This document shows, one piece after another, positions 43,230 through 52,250 of a DNA stretch of 64,000 bases. Made by a program: the position numbers and the translations under genes. The DNA comes from Caldithrix abyssi DSM 13497 (lineage in GTDB: Bacteria > Calditrichota > Calditrichia > Calditrichales > Calditrichaceae), in the NCBI RefSeq assembly GCF_001886815.1, contig NZ_CP018099.1:1052501-1116500 (forward strand), read 5' to 3'. The notes under the pieces were generated by a model, which was not told where the DNA came from, did no database searches, and worked only from the letters and a program-made list of their open reading frames with translations. Each line of letters begins with the position of its first letter. The first letter of the stretch is position 1.

Positions 43230-46200
43230 TCGAAATGAATAAAGCCGTTTCATTCAATACGTTCTTTTTCCTGGAATTTATGGATGCTGTTATTGAGCGA
43301 CTGGGAGACCAATTCGATCCGAGAGCAAAGACCTTTTTACAGCGCTTTAAAAATACAGTTGCTCAGGCTGCCGATCCCATCGAAACCCTGGAAAGTATGG
43401 CGCAGTATCAGCAGACCAATGAAATGACCATTTTCCTTTTTGATCTGTTGAATCGCCTGGAAAAAATTCCGCCCCAGCAGGCCATGGAAAACCTGGAAGG
43501 ACTGGCCGCTGATTTTATTAATTTGTTCAGCCTGATGATGGAAGATGAAGAAGTTTTGCAGGGCCTGAGCGCTGTAGAGGAACATTTTGCGCCGCTGGAA
43601 AAAGCCCCCGCTGAAACAGCTCATAAAGAAAAACCGGAGCCAACGGTGAGTTTTGAAGAGTTTTATCCCGCTTTTATCAAAGAACAGATTTTACAGACTG
43701 CTGCGCCCGACGAGAAAGACGTTCTGGAAACCCTGCTTGATATTATTCTTGCCAACCTGTATCGCGGCGAAAATTGGCCGGAACCTTTGAAAGCCGCGGC
43801 CGAAAAGCTAAAGGAACTTTTGCCAGAAGACTTAACGGAAAAATCTCCGACCCAATTAATGGAGCTAAGCAAAACGTATATCCCGGCCATTGCCGAAGAG
43901 CTGAAAACGCTGCAAAAAGCTCATTCGGACTTAATGGAATCCATACTCCGCACAGGGCAAATTCCGGCAGAAGAAGAAAAGGGCGAGGAGACTATCGACG
44001 ATCTTTTAAAGGCCTATTTTTATTCCGAAGTGCAGGATCACGTAAAGATTCTGGAGGAATTAACTGCTCGCCCCATGAATCAAGAAAATCTGGCGCAGTT
44101 AATTAAAACTTTGAGGTCGCTAAAAGAGTTGAGCATGATTCACGGCTACACGGGCGTGGAGTTTTTCTGTGAAAATATGATTCGATTGATCCGCAACAGA
44201 CAGAATCAAATTCTTGAATTACCAGGCGCTGTCGTGAATGTTTTTGAAGAGATGCTCGCCGTTTTAAAAGATGTGGAAGGTTTTGAGTCTGAGTTAACGG
44301 CCGGTGAACAGCAACAACGCGTGGAAGAATTCGAACAAAAGCTGCAACAGGCGCTGGAACCGCAAACGGCGCCCGCCGAGCCGACGATCGAAGAAGAGAC
44401 CGAAGCAAAAGAAGAAACAGAAATAAAGGAAGAGCAAAAAGAAAAAGAAGAAGCGGAGCCGCTCATCACTCTGGACGATGGCGCCCGCATTTACGAAGTT
44501 TTTAAAGACCTGGTGCAAAAACTTACGCAACGATTAGCGCCATTTTCGGAAAAGGCCAGCGAAACTTTGTTTTTAGACGCCCTGGAAAGCCTGCAAAAAA
44601 CGGCCGGCTGGGTTGAACGCTCGTTACCCGATGAATTTTTAATCCCTTTTAAAGAGCGCTATCAACAGGCGATAAGCAATCCGGAGATCGACCGACAGGC
44701 GGCTCTGCAGGCGCTGGAAACGATATGGGAAAATTTTATGGCGCAGATCGAAGCGGACGGCGATTTTCAATCGGTTAAGGCCGGAATAAAAGACTTTGAC
44801 GTTCAAATGTTCGTCAAAGTTAAGCGCTACGCACCGGAAGAAAAAGAGGTTCAAAAGGCTTTAGCGGAAGTTAGCCGGGCGCAGTGGCAAGGCGTTAAGC
44901 CCCTTTTAGCCGATGCCCTGCTGCAGCGCGATCCCCTGGCCCTGAAAAAGGTGGAGCATTTTTTAGATCAGCTGGAAGGCAACCTGCGGCTTTTGGCGCT
45001 GGATAATTATCTGGAGCTTCCGCATTTTCTGAAAGAACGGTTACATAATACGGAATTAAAGGCGGACGAAGACCTGGCCGCTGAGATTTCCAGATCCGTT
45101 GAAATTGTATTGGAGCGCATTGAGCAGCGAGGAGCCAAAGGCGATGCGGCCGATCTGGTGGAAGTTTTGCGCGAGTTAATGACGTTTACTGAAAAAGAAG
45201 CGGAGCTTTCAGAAGATGAAAGGGATTTTATTGAAGACAGCCTGCAACATTTACGGGCGGCTCGAGAAACGCTTGCCCGCTTAAAAGAAGAACCGGAAAA
45301 ACGCGAACGATTTAATGAGCTGGCCGCAGAAATTCACGCCATTTATTCCGGCGCGCAAATTTTAAACCTGGAAAAAACTGCCGACGCTTCTCTGGTTGTT
45401 GAAGAGACGGCCGAAATGTTTTCGGATGCGCAGGTGGAAATACCAGAAAATCTGCTGCCAGCGCTGGAACATGCGTTGCAGGCCCTGGAACAATTGGTGC
45501 AGCATCCGCAGGCAGAAGTGGAAGAAGCGTTTCAGGAGTTGCAAAATATTCTTGATCGGCTGGTACTGGAAGAAGATGGCGGGCTTGCAAGCGAAACGAC
45601 GGAAGAACCGGAGGTAGCCCCTGAACCCGTGACCGAAAAACCCCTGTTCAGCCCGGATGAAACCGACGAAAAAGAACTAAAAGAGATTTTCAAGGAAGAC
45701 GCTCTGGCTTTGATTACGGAACTACAAAAGGCTAACGCCGCCCTGTTGAAAAATCCGACGGACGACGCGGCCATTTACGAAATGGATCAGGCCATCCACG
45801 CTTTAAAGAACGCCGCGCGCATGACCGGGCAGGACGATTTGAGCATTGTGCTGGGACGTATGGAAGAGATTTCTGAGGAGATCAAAACCAATCCGAACGC
45901 CAATTCTCCGGAAGTTCAAAAAGAATTAAAAAGCGTTATTGACGAGTTGAATGCCGTAGTGGTCAAGGGACAGATCGAAACGGTGGAATTAGATTCTTTG
46001 CTTTTGAAATTAGACAGCATTTTCAACACCCTTTTGAGTGCGAAAAAGAGCGAAGCAGAGCGCGAACAACGCTTAAAAGAGCTGTTTTTGGAAGAAGGCC
46101 GGGAACTGGTGGAAAAAATCAATAACGATTTACTGGAGCTGGAAAAGGTGCCGGAAAGCAGCACGGTTCTGGCCGACCTTTTGCGTCATTTGCACACATT

Positions 46201-48400
46201 AAAGGGCGGCGCCTTGATGGCGAATTTTAAGAAAATTGGCGAGGTGGCGCACAAGCTGGAAGACTACTTTCAGATGTACCGCAGCCAGAACGCCGAAACC
46301 AAACTGGAGCTTTTGCCCACGGCCTTTACCATGATCGATTTAATCAGCGAAATGCTGCGCGCCGTTGAAATCGGCAAGCCGGAAATTGTTTCCAATTTTA
46401 CCGCCCGCCTGGCCGATATGGACAACAAGCTGTTCTTTTTGAAAGATTTTGAAATACCGGGTGACCGCCTGGAGCAGATACCGACTATTGCAAGCAGACT
46501 GGCGGAACCGGTGGCCACGCAGGATTCGGACAATACCTTAAAGGTTAAAACGTCTTATCTGGACCATCTGATTAATCTGGCCACAGAAATGCTCATTTCG
46601 CGCACCGAACTGAATTCCTATTTCGATAAGTTGAAAAATTTGTTTTACGAAATAGACAACCGAAAAAAGGATTTGCGCGCTTTTGCCCATCAACTGGAAG
46701 ATTTTGTGGAAGAGCACACTTTTAGTGAAATGAAGGGCATGGCGTCCCCGTCGGCGGACGACTGGGAAACTCTGCGCAATTATTCCGAAATCATCAAGTC
46801 CATTTCCGGCGATTATTACAAAACAACCGGCGCCATGACCAAAGTAATCCGCTTTCTGGAGCGGCATATCAGTCAGCTTTCGGTTTTGAGTAAAAGTTTG
46901 CACAACGATTTACTGAAAGCGCGCATGGTTCCCATTGCGTCGTTGTTTGAGCGATTTAAACGGCCGATTCGTGATCTGGCGCGTGAACAGAAAAAGGAAG
47001 TGGAACTGATCATCGAAGATAATGACGCCGAAATGGATCGGGCCATGATCGAAGCCCTTTACGAACCGTTGCTGCACATTTTACGCAATGCGGTGGATCA
47101 TGGCATCGAAAAGAGCAGTGAGCGTAAAAAAGCAGGCAAAGATCCGGTCGCTAAAATCATCTTACGAGCGCGTCAGGAAAAAAATCAGGTGGTGATTGAA
47201 GTGGTTGACGACGGCCGGGGTATTGACCTGGAAAAAGTGAGAAAAAAAATAGTCAGTTTAAAGTTAGCCACAGCAGAAGAAGCAGCCAGCATGCCGGAAA
47301 GCCGCCTGTTGGAATACATCTTCTGGCCGGAATTTTCCACCAAAGGAAAGGCGACGCAAACATCCGGTCGGGGCATTGGCCTGGATGTGGTGGCCATGGA
47401 ACTCCAGAAGCTAAAAGGAATTATTCGCGTCAAAACCACGCCCGGCCAGGGCACGGTCTTTTCTTTGCGCGTACCGTTAACTTTAATCGTTTCGCATGCC
47501 ATGCTCATTAAATTCCACGATATTTCGCTGGCCATTCCGTTGCTGGCCGTGATGGAGTCGATTAAAATCAGCGAAAAAGATATCTTACTCGACGATCGCA
47601 GAAAGTACATTCAGGTGCGCGGCAAATTACTGCCCTATATTGATCTGGATGACATCCTGAAGTTTCCGGACGAAAGACAGGTTAAGCCATCCGTCAAAAA
47701 CGTGGCGTTGGTTTTGCACGATTCCGGGGTGAGCGTGGCCGTGGGCGTAGAAGAAATTTTAGGGCGTCAGGATATTATCATCAAAAATCTGGGCAATTTA
47801 CTGCAAAATGTAGAGCTGATTTCGGGCGGTACGATTTTGCCGGATGGCGAGGTGGCTTTAATACTGGATTACGCTGCCATCATTCATCGCGTTGAAGCCG
47901 AATACTTTGGCGCCATGCGCGAGCAGGTGCTAATCCGCAAGGTGTTGCCCAAAACCAGAAAAAAAGTGGTAAAGGCCGAAGAGCCTCGACCTTCCGTTAG
48001 CGAGATCACGGTGAAAACGGTGGTTGGACGTAAACCCAGAATCATGGTTGTGGATGATTCGGCCAGTGTGCGCTCGTTTGTCAGCGGTTTTCTGAAAAAA
48101 CACGGCTTTGAGACCGTTGAAGCCACCGATGGAGAAGACGCTTTGCAAAAGGCCCGAGAAACCGAGGTTGATCTGGTAATCACCGATTTACAAATGCCCA
48201 AAATGGACGGTTTTGAATTGAGCGAACAATTACGGGCCATTGAAAAATACAAAGATTTACCGATCATCATTTTAACCGCTCAGGTCGGGAAAAAACAGGA
48301 ACAAAAAAGCGAGGCTGTGGGCGCAAACGCCTTTGTTTCCAAACCGTTTAAAGAAGACGATTTAATCCGTATGGTAAAAACATTTGTAAAGGTAGAATGA
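43226..48400 (+). CDS. giant CheA-type hybrid histidine kinase with multiple HPt-like segments and C-terminal receiver
   Basis: 1724 residues. HPt-like segments by eye: around 297 (Arg in place of His), around 704 (His704 but Tyr in place of Lys), around 858 ('[11 protein letters not shown]', His858) and 990 ('HTLKGGALM', canonical His990). Then come a P3 dimer region, the ATPase with 'VVDDGRGID' (1327-1335) and '[10 protein letters not shown]' (1380-1389), a CheW-like domain and a receiver with 'DDSASVR' and phospho-acceptor Asp1654. Long Glu-rich linkers separate the segments. The layout is like ChpA/PilL kinases for pili or similar functions. Overlaps the receptor gene before and the envelope-protein gene after by four bases each. 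Confidence 0.92.
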   Translation: MIEMNKAVSFNTFFFLEFMDAVIERLGDQFDPRAKTFLQRFKNTVAQAADPIETLESMAQYQQTNEMTIFLFDLLNRLEKIPPQQAMENLEGLAADFINLFSLMMEDEEVLQGLSAVEEHFAPLEKAPAETAHKEKPEPTVSFEEFYPAFIKEQILQTAAPDEKDVLETLLDIILANLYRGENWPEPLKAAAEKLKELLPEDLTEKSPTQLMELSKTYIPAIAEELKTLQKAHSDLMESILRTGQIPAEEEKGEETIDDLLKAYFYSEVQDHVKILEELTARPMNQENLAQLIKTLRSLKELSMIHGYTGVEFFCENMIRLIRNRQNQILELPGAVVNVFEEMLAVLKDVEGFESELTAGEQQQRVEEFEQKLQQALEPQTAPAEPTIEEETEAKEETEIKEEQKEKEEAEPLITLDDGARIYEVFKDLVQKLTQRLAPFSEKASETLFLDALESLQKTAGWVERSLPDEFLIPFKERYQQAISNPEIDRQAALQALETIWENFMAQIEADGDFQSVKAGIKDFDVQMFVKVKRYAPEEKEVQKALAEVSRAQWQGVKPLLADALLQRDPLALKKVEHFLDQLEGNLRLLALDNYLELPHFLKERLHNTELKADEDLAAEISRSVEIVLERIEQRGAKGDAADLVEVLRELMTFTEKEAELSEDERDFIEDSLQHLRAARETLARLKEEPEKRERFNELAAEIHAIYSGAQILNLEKTADASLVVEETAEMFSDAQVEIPENLLPALEHALQALEQLVQHPQAEVEEAFQELQNILDRLVLEEDGGLASETTEEPEVAPEPVTEKPLFSPDETDEKELKEIFKEDALALITELQKANAALLKNPTDDAAIYEMDQAIHALKNAARMTGQDDLSIVLGRMEEISEEIKTNPNANSPEVQKELKSVIDELNAVVVKGQIETVELDSLLLKLDSIFNTLLSAKKSEAEREQRLKELFLEEGRELVEKINNDLLELEKVPESSTVLADLLRHLHTLKGGALMANFKKIGEVAHKLEDYFQMYRSQNAETKLELLPTAFTMIDLISEMLRAVEIGKPEIVSNFTARLADMDNKLFFLKDFEIPGDRLEQIPTIASRLAEPVATQDSDNTLKVKTSYLDHLINLATEMLISRTELNSYFDKLKNLFYEIDNRKKDLRAFAHQLEDFVEEHTFSEMKGMASPSADDWETLRNYSEIIKSISGDYYKTTGAMTKVIRFLERHISQLSVLSKSLHNDLLKARMVPIASLFERFKRPIRDLAREQKKEVELIIEDNDAEMDRAMIEALYEPLLHILRNAVDHGIEKSSERKKAGKDPVAKIILRARQEKNQVVIEVVDDGRGIDLEKVRKKIVSLKLATAEEAASMPESRLLEYIFWPEFSTKGKATQTSGRGIGLDVVAMELQKLKGIIRVKTTPGQGTVFSLRVPLTLIVSHAMLIKFHDISLAIPLLAVMESIKISEKDILLDDRRKYIQVRGKLLPYIDLDDILKFPDERQVKPSVKNVALVLHDSGVSVAVGVEEILGRQDIIIKNLGNLLQNVELISGGTILPDGEVALILDYAAIIHRVEAEYFGAMREQVLIRKVLPKTRKKVVKAEEPRPSVSEITVKTVVGRKPRIMVVDDSASVRSFVSGFLKKHGFETVEATDGEDALQKARETEVDLVITDLQMPKMDGFELSEQLRAIEKYKDLPIIILTAQVGKKQEQKSEAVGANAFVSKPFKEDDLIRMVKTFVKVE

Positions 48401-49833
48401 AAAGAACACCATTTAATAAGCGTTTTAATCAAATCGCGGCCCTTGTGCTTTTAACAGCATGGGGCGTGTGCGCGCAGACCACCGTTATCAGGCAGGCGAG
48501 TATCAGCGGACAGACGCGCTGGTCGGGCGTTGTGCTGGTTCAGGGAGATGTGACCATTGAACGGGGGGCGCGTTTAATCATTGAACCGGGTACGATCATC
48601 AAATTTGCCACGAGCGACGCGCATCGCTCGGGCGCCGACCGCACGCGATGCGAACTGATCGTAAAGGGCGCTTTGATAGCCAGAGGAGAAATCGATCGAA
48701 AGATCATTTTTACATCGGCGGCAGAGCATCCCAAAATGCACGACTGGTCGGGCATCCGCATCATAAACATGAAGCAACCGGCGCAGTTTGAGTATGTGAT
48801 CGTGGAATACGCCTACAACGGTTTTGACATCAAAAAAAGCGATCCGTTAATTCGCAATTCACAGATCAGGTACAACTACAATGCCGGCTTACGCATCGCG
48901 GTGCGTTCCGAAGCCAAACTAATCGGCAATATCATCCAGGACAACGGCTACGCGGGCGTTATTTGCGAAACAGGAGCAAGGCCCGTTTTGACCGACAATA
49001 TGATCACCAAAAATCAGATCGGCGTTATCATTTTCGGTACGGCCAAACCGAACCTGGGAGATTTAAGTAAAAAGGACGGCCAGCAGGGACGCAACGGTTT
49101 GTTCGAAAATTACGAGTACGATGTGTACAATCATGGCAGCAATGATATTCTGGCCGAAGGCAATTCCTGGGGCACTGAGGATAAACAAACCATTTTAGAA
49201 CGCATCTTCGACGGCCAGGATTCGCCGCAATACGGTATAGTCGATTTTAATCCGATTGTGGGTAATATCGATCTGGATCGCAAAATTTTAATTGCCCAGC
49301 AACCTGAGAACTATCTGGCCTTGCAACCTCCGGCGCAGGATTCCATGGCTGAGGCGCCGGCCAGCGCAGAAGCGACGACTTCCCTTCCGCAAATTCCGCT
49401 GGAGCAGGATACCATTCCCATGGCCAGGCCGGTGGAATTGGCTGTGGCGGAAAGCGTGGCCCAAACGCCGCCGGAAACCATCGACACGGCAGAGCAGACC
49501 GCGAGCAGCGCAGAAGAACCTGCTGAAACGCAACATCAAATCGATTTTGACCAGATCTTTTTAGATGTTTTTCTGGATAAAAAACTGACCATGAAAAAGA
49601 AAGTAGCGCCGGTGGTGGACAATCCCGAGCGGGGGATGAACGATCATGGTAATGTGATTATTCGCGTGATTGTGGGCAAGGACGGCCGGGTAGAACAGGC
49701 CGAAGTGCTGAGGAGTTTGAATTATTATTACGACGCCCTGGCTTTAAAAGCCGCCAGACAATTTGTTTTTGAACCGGGAACGGTAAAAGGCGTAAAAGTT
49801 CGTTTTTCGACAACGTTGGTGTTTAAATTCTAA
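48397..49833 (+). CDS. envelope protein: parallel beta-helix plus TonB-like C-terminal domain
   Basis: 478 residues. Signal peptide (about 1-26, ending near 'GVCAQ'). Residues about 30-290 have right-handed beta-helix features: 'GDVTIERGARLIIEPGTIIKF', 'FEYVIVEYAYNGFDI' and repeats such as 'NYNAGLRI' and 'DNGYAGVI'. A Pro/Ala/Glu linker leads to residues about 385-478, which match a TonB C-terminal domain ('GNVIIRVIVGKDGRVEQAEVLRSL', 'ALKAARQFVFEPGTVKGVKV'). This pairing is unusual. The four-base overlap with cheA indicates co-translation with the chemosensory operon. Confidence 0.82.
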   Translation: MKRTPFNKRFNQIAALVLLTAWGVCAQTTVIRQASISGQTRWSGVVLVQGDVTIERGARLIIEPGTIIKFATSDAHRSGADRTRCELIVKGALIARGEIDRKIIFTSAAEHPKMHDWSGIRIINMKQPAQFEYVIVEYAYNGFDIKKSDPLIRNSQIRYNYNAGLRIAVRSEAKLIGNIIQDNGYAGVICETGARPVLTDNMITKNQIGVIIFGTAKPNLGDLSKKDGQQGRNGLFENYEYDVYNHGSNDILAEGNSWGTEDKQTILERIFDGQDSPQYGIVDFNPIVGNIDLDRKILIAQQPENYLALQPPAQDSMAEAPASAEATTSLPQIPLEQDTIPMARPVELAVAESVAQTPPETIDTAEQTASSAEEPAETQHQIDFDQIFLDVFLDKKLTMKKKVAPVVDNPERGMNDHGNVIIRVIVGKDGRVEQAEVLRSLNYYYDALALKAARQFVFEPGTVKGVKVRFSTTLVFKF

Positions 49834-49849
49834 AACGGAGTAAGGTAAA

Positions 49850-50503
49850 TTGAACAGGAAACGGAAACTGTATGTGGCCATTGCAGGAAATATTGGCGCC
49901 GGAAAAACAACCTTAACGCGCATGCTGAGCCAAAAATTGGGCTGGAAAGCCTATTATGAAAAGGTGATTGATAATCCGTATCTTGAAGATTTTTACAAAG
50001 ATATGAAGCGCTGGAGTTTTCATCTGCAAATCTTTTTTCTGTCCCATCGCTTTAAAACCCAGCAGGAAATTACCGAATGGCCGGGCTCCTGCATCCAGGA
50101 CCGCAGCATTTACGAGGATGCGGAGATTTTTGCCGCCACCCTGCACAAACAGGGCTTCATGTCCGATCGCGATTTTGATAATTACAAAGCGCTGTTCGAA
50201 ATCATGACCAGCTATTTGCGCAAACCGGACCTGATTATTTACTTGCAGGCTTCGACGGAGCGGCTGTTCCAGCACATCAAAAAGCGGGGGCGCGCTTACG
50301 AGCAGCAGATCGTTCGCGATTACCTGGAGCAGCTTAATCAGGCGTATGAAGAATGGATTGAGCGCGCCCGCACAGAAGGCATGAATGTTTTTACTTTTAA
50401 TATGGAGCACCGCGATTTTGAGCACAATGAACGTGATTTTAATATTTTGTACAAATCCATTCGCGATCTGGAAAATCAAACGTGGATAGAAGGTGTTTAT
50501 TAA
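49850..50503 (+). CDS. deoxynucleoside kinase (dGK/dAK/TK2-like)
   Basis: 217 residues from a TTG start with 'ggagtaagg' upstream. P-loop 'GNIGAGKTTL' at residues 13-22, the family DRS motif in 'CIQDRSIYEDAEIF', and 'RGRAYEQQIVRDYLEQLNQAYEEW', typical of the dNK family. It phosphorylates deoxynucleosides in salvage; substrate preference cannot be read. Its 3' end overlaps the next gene by 22 bases. Confidence 0.92.
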   Translation: MNRKRKLYVAIAGNIGAGKTTLTRMLSQKLGWKAYYEKVIDNPYLEDFYKDMKRWSFHLQIFFLSHRFKTQQEITEWPGSCIQDRSIYEDAEIFAATLHKQGFMSDRDFDNYKALFEIMTSYLRKPDLIIYLQASTERLFQHIKKRGRAYEQQIVRDYLEQLNQAYEEWIERARTEGMNVFTFNMEHRDFEHNERDFNILYKSIRDLENQTWIEGVY

Positions 50504-51753
50504 TTACCTACTATTTTCCGCCTACCGGCGGCGGCGGGGTACAACGCCTTACCAAGCTGATTAAATACGCCAGTCGCGAAGGCTGGCAATTTACCGTGGT
50601 GGCGGCGGATGAAGCGTCGAATCTCATCGTTCGCGATGAATCGCTGTTAAAAGAAATACCCTCTTCTACGCGCGTTGTTCGTGTGCCGTTTAATGCCCTG
50701 CAAGCCCAAAAAGTGGGCGCCCGCTCCACCTATTTTAAACGCTGGCTGAGCGCTTTTTTATTTTTACCCGATAGCCGCAAAAAGTGGGCGCAAAGAGCCT
50801 GGCAAACCATTCAACGGTTATTACAAAAAGAGACGTTTGATCTGGTCCTGGTTTCCATCCCGCCTTATTCGCTATCGTTTTTAATCCCAAAGATTGAAAA
50901 CGCTTTTCATATTCCCACCGTACTCGATTTACGCGATCCGTGGACGTTAAATCCTTACAAAATTCATCCCACGCCGCTTCATCGCTGGCTGGACTGGAAG
51001 ATGGAGAAGAAGATCGTCGGCAGGGTAAAAGCAGGGATTTCTGCTTACGCCCGGGTGGCGCAATATTATGCCGCAAACATTGCCGGCTTTAATCAAGACA
51101 ACTGGGCGATCATTCCGAACGGCTACGACGAAGCGGATTTTAACGGTATTAAAACGGGTACCGTTGTAAAAGACGGTTGGTTCCGCATAGGTTTTTCAGG
51201 CACTATTTACTCGCATTTGAATCATCCCACGCCTTTATTCAGGGCGCTGGCGGCGCTTAAAGCGCGCAAGCCAGAATCAGCAGAAAAGATACGCTTTGTG
51301 CATGTGGGCAAATCGCACATCGATTTAAAAAAACTGGCTTCCAGATTTGGTCTGGAGACGCAGGTAGAAACGACCGGTTATTTGCCGCATCGCCAGGCTC
51401 TGGAAAAATTGAACCAGATGGACAGCCTGTGTTTTATACTGGATGACAGCGATGCGCGCAGCAGGTTTACCATTGGCGGCAAAGTTTACGAATATCTGCG
51501 TTTGAAAAAGCCGATATTGGCGCTTGTGCCGGAAGAAGGCGAAGCAGCCGATTTAATTAACAAAACAAACTCGGGCGTAGTAATCGGCCCGAAGAAAAAA
51601 GAGCAGATAGCCGCCGTACTGTTCAACTGGCTGAATGGTCGGCAGTTTGAATTTGCCTTTCAGAACATCGAACCGTTTCGCCGTGATTACCAGGCAAGGC
51701 AGTTTGTGCAGCTGTTTGAAAGAGCGGTTAAAAACACAACGGCGGTTAAATAA
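50482..51753 (+). CDS. glycosyltransferase, GT4-like
   Basis: 423 residues from a GTG start that overlaps the previous gene; the N-terminus 'CLLITYYFPPTGGGGVQRLTKLIKYA' is the common start of this family, which supports the chosen start. 'VLDLRDPWTLNP' and 'IPNGYDEADF' mark the two Rossmann halves, and 'GFSGTIY' starts the C-terminal domain. It transfers a sugar from an activated donor to an unknown acceptor, probably for cell-surface glycan. Confidence 0.9.
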   Translation: MDRRCLLITYYFPPTGGGGVQRLTKLIKYASREGWQFTVVAADEASNLIVRDESLLKEIPSSTRVVRVPFNALQAQKVGARSTYFKRWLSAFLFLPDSRKKWAQRAWQTIQRLLQKETFDLVLVSIPPYSLSFLIPKIENAFHIPTVLDLRDPWTLNPYKIHPTPLHRWLDWKMEKKIVGRVKAGISAYARVAQYYAANIAGFNQDNWAIIPNGYDEADFNGIKTGTVVKDGWFRIGFSGTIYSHLNHPTPLFRALAALKARKPESAEKIRFVHVGKSHIDLKKLASRFGLETQVETTGYLPHRQALEKLNQMDSLCFILDDSDARSRFTIGGKVYEYLRLKKPILALVPEEGEAADLINKTNSGVVIGPKKKEQIAAVLFNWLNGRQFEFAFQNIEPFRRDYQARQFVQLFERAVKNTTAVK

Positions 51754-51755
51754 TT

Positions 51756-51804
51756 ACCATTGGCGCTTAGCGAAAAAAGTAAGATTAATGCTAAGCGCTG
51801 GTAT
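51756..51804 (+). terminator. hairpin after the glycosyltransferase gene
   Basis: Stem gcgcttagc (51763-51771) with gctaagcgc (51790-51798), with a few further outer pairs; 18-base loop. No T-run follows, so terminator function is uncertain. Confidence 0.4.
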
Positions 51805-52083
51805 CCGCCCTGTGCAGGACGTCTTTCCTGGTTGGTTTTCCTGCTGCATCATCCTTTTTATTTTATTAAAAATTTAAGGACACGGTTTTAAAAAATAACG
51901 ACTTCGTTTTATTCCTTGACTTTTATACGATTTATTCTTATATATTTTACATTAAAAAGCGTAGTAAAAATTTTAGCCTTGTTCGGAAGTTTATTTTTTC
52001 TTAGTAAAGCAGCGTGCCTGTTTGTAAAAGAATAAATACGAGGACGTTTTCCCAATTCGAAGTGTAAAAAATAAAAGAGGTTT
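51805..52083. other. non-coding DNA between the core genes and the cassette array
   Basis: AT-rich, no supported gene, no integrase gene and no recognisable attI. The core gene context (glycosyltransferase) ends just before it, so this is the left junction of the array. Confidence 0.5.
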
Positions 52084-52212
52084 GCACAACCAAACATTCA
52101 ACCACATGCCTTCAGCTGGCGGCGATTTGAAAGGGTGGTGTAGTTGTGCGCTGCCCTGCTGGGTTGAAAATACGGTGAAATAATTTTGGCACTGGTTAGC
52201 TCATCGTTATGT
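52084..52212 (+). repeat. attC site a (integron cassette recombination site), 129 bp
   Basis: Left core gcacaac (52084-52090), inner L box ending 'tcaacc', inner partner 'ggttagc', right core gttatgt (52206-52212). The ends pair in reverse. It resembles site g at 58975-59103 over its full length, with equal length. Their inner stems differ by a compensatory pair: tgcc/ggca here, cgcc/ggcg there. Recombination would cut between G52206 and T52207. Confidence 0.85.
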
Positions 52213-52250
52213 GCTTATAATAAATTAAATCAATAAAAAGGCAGTAATTA

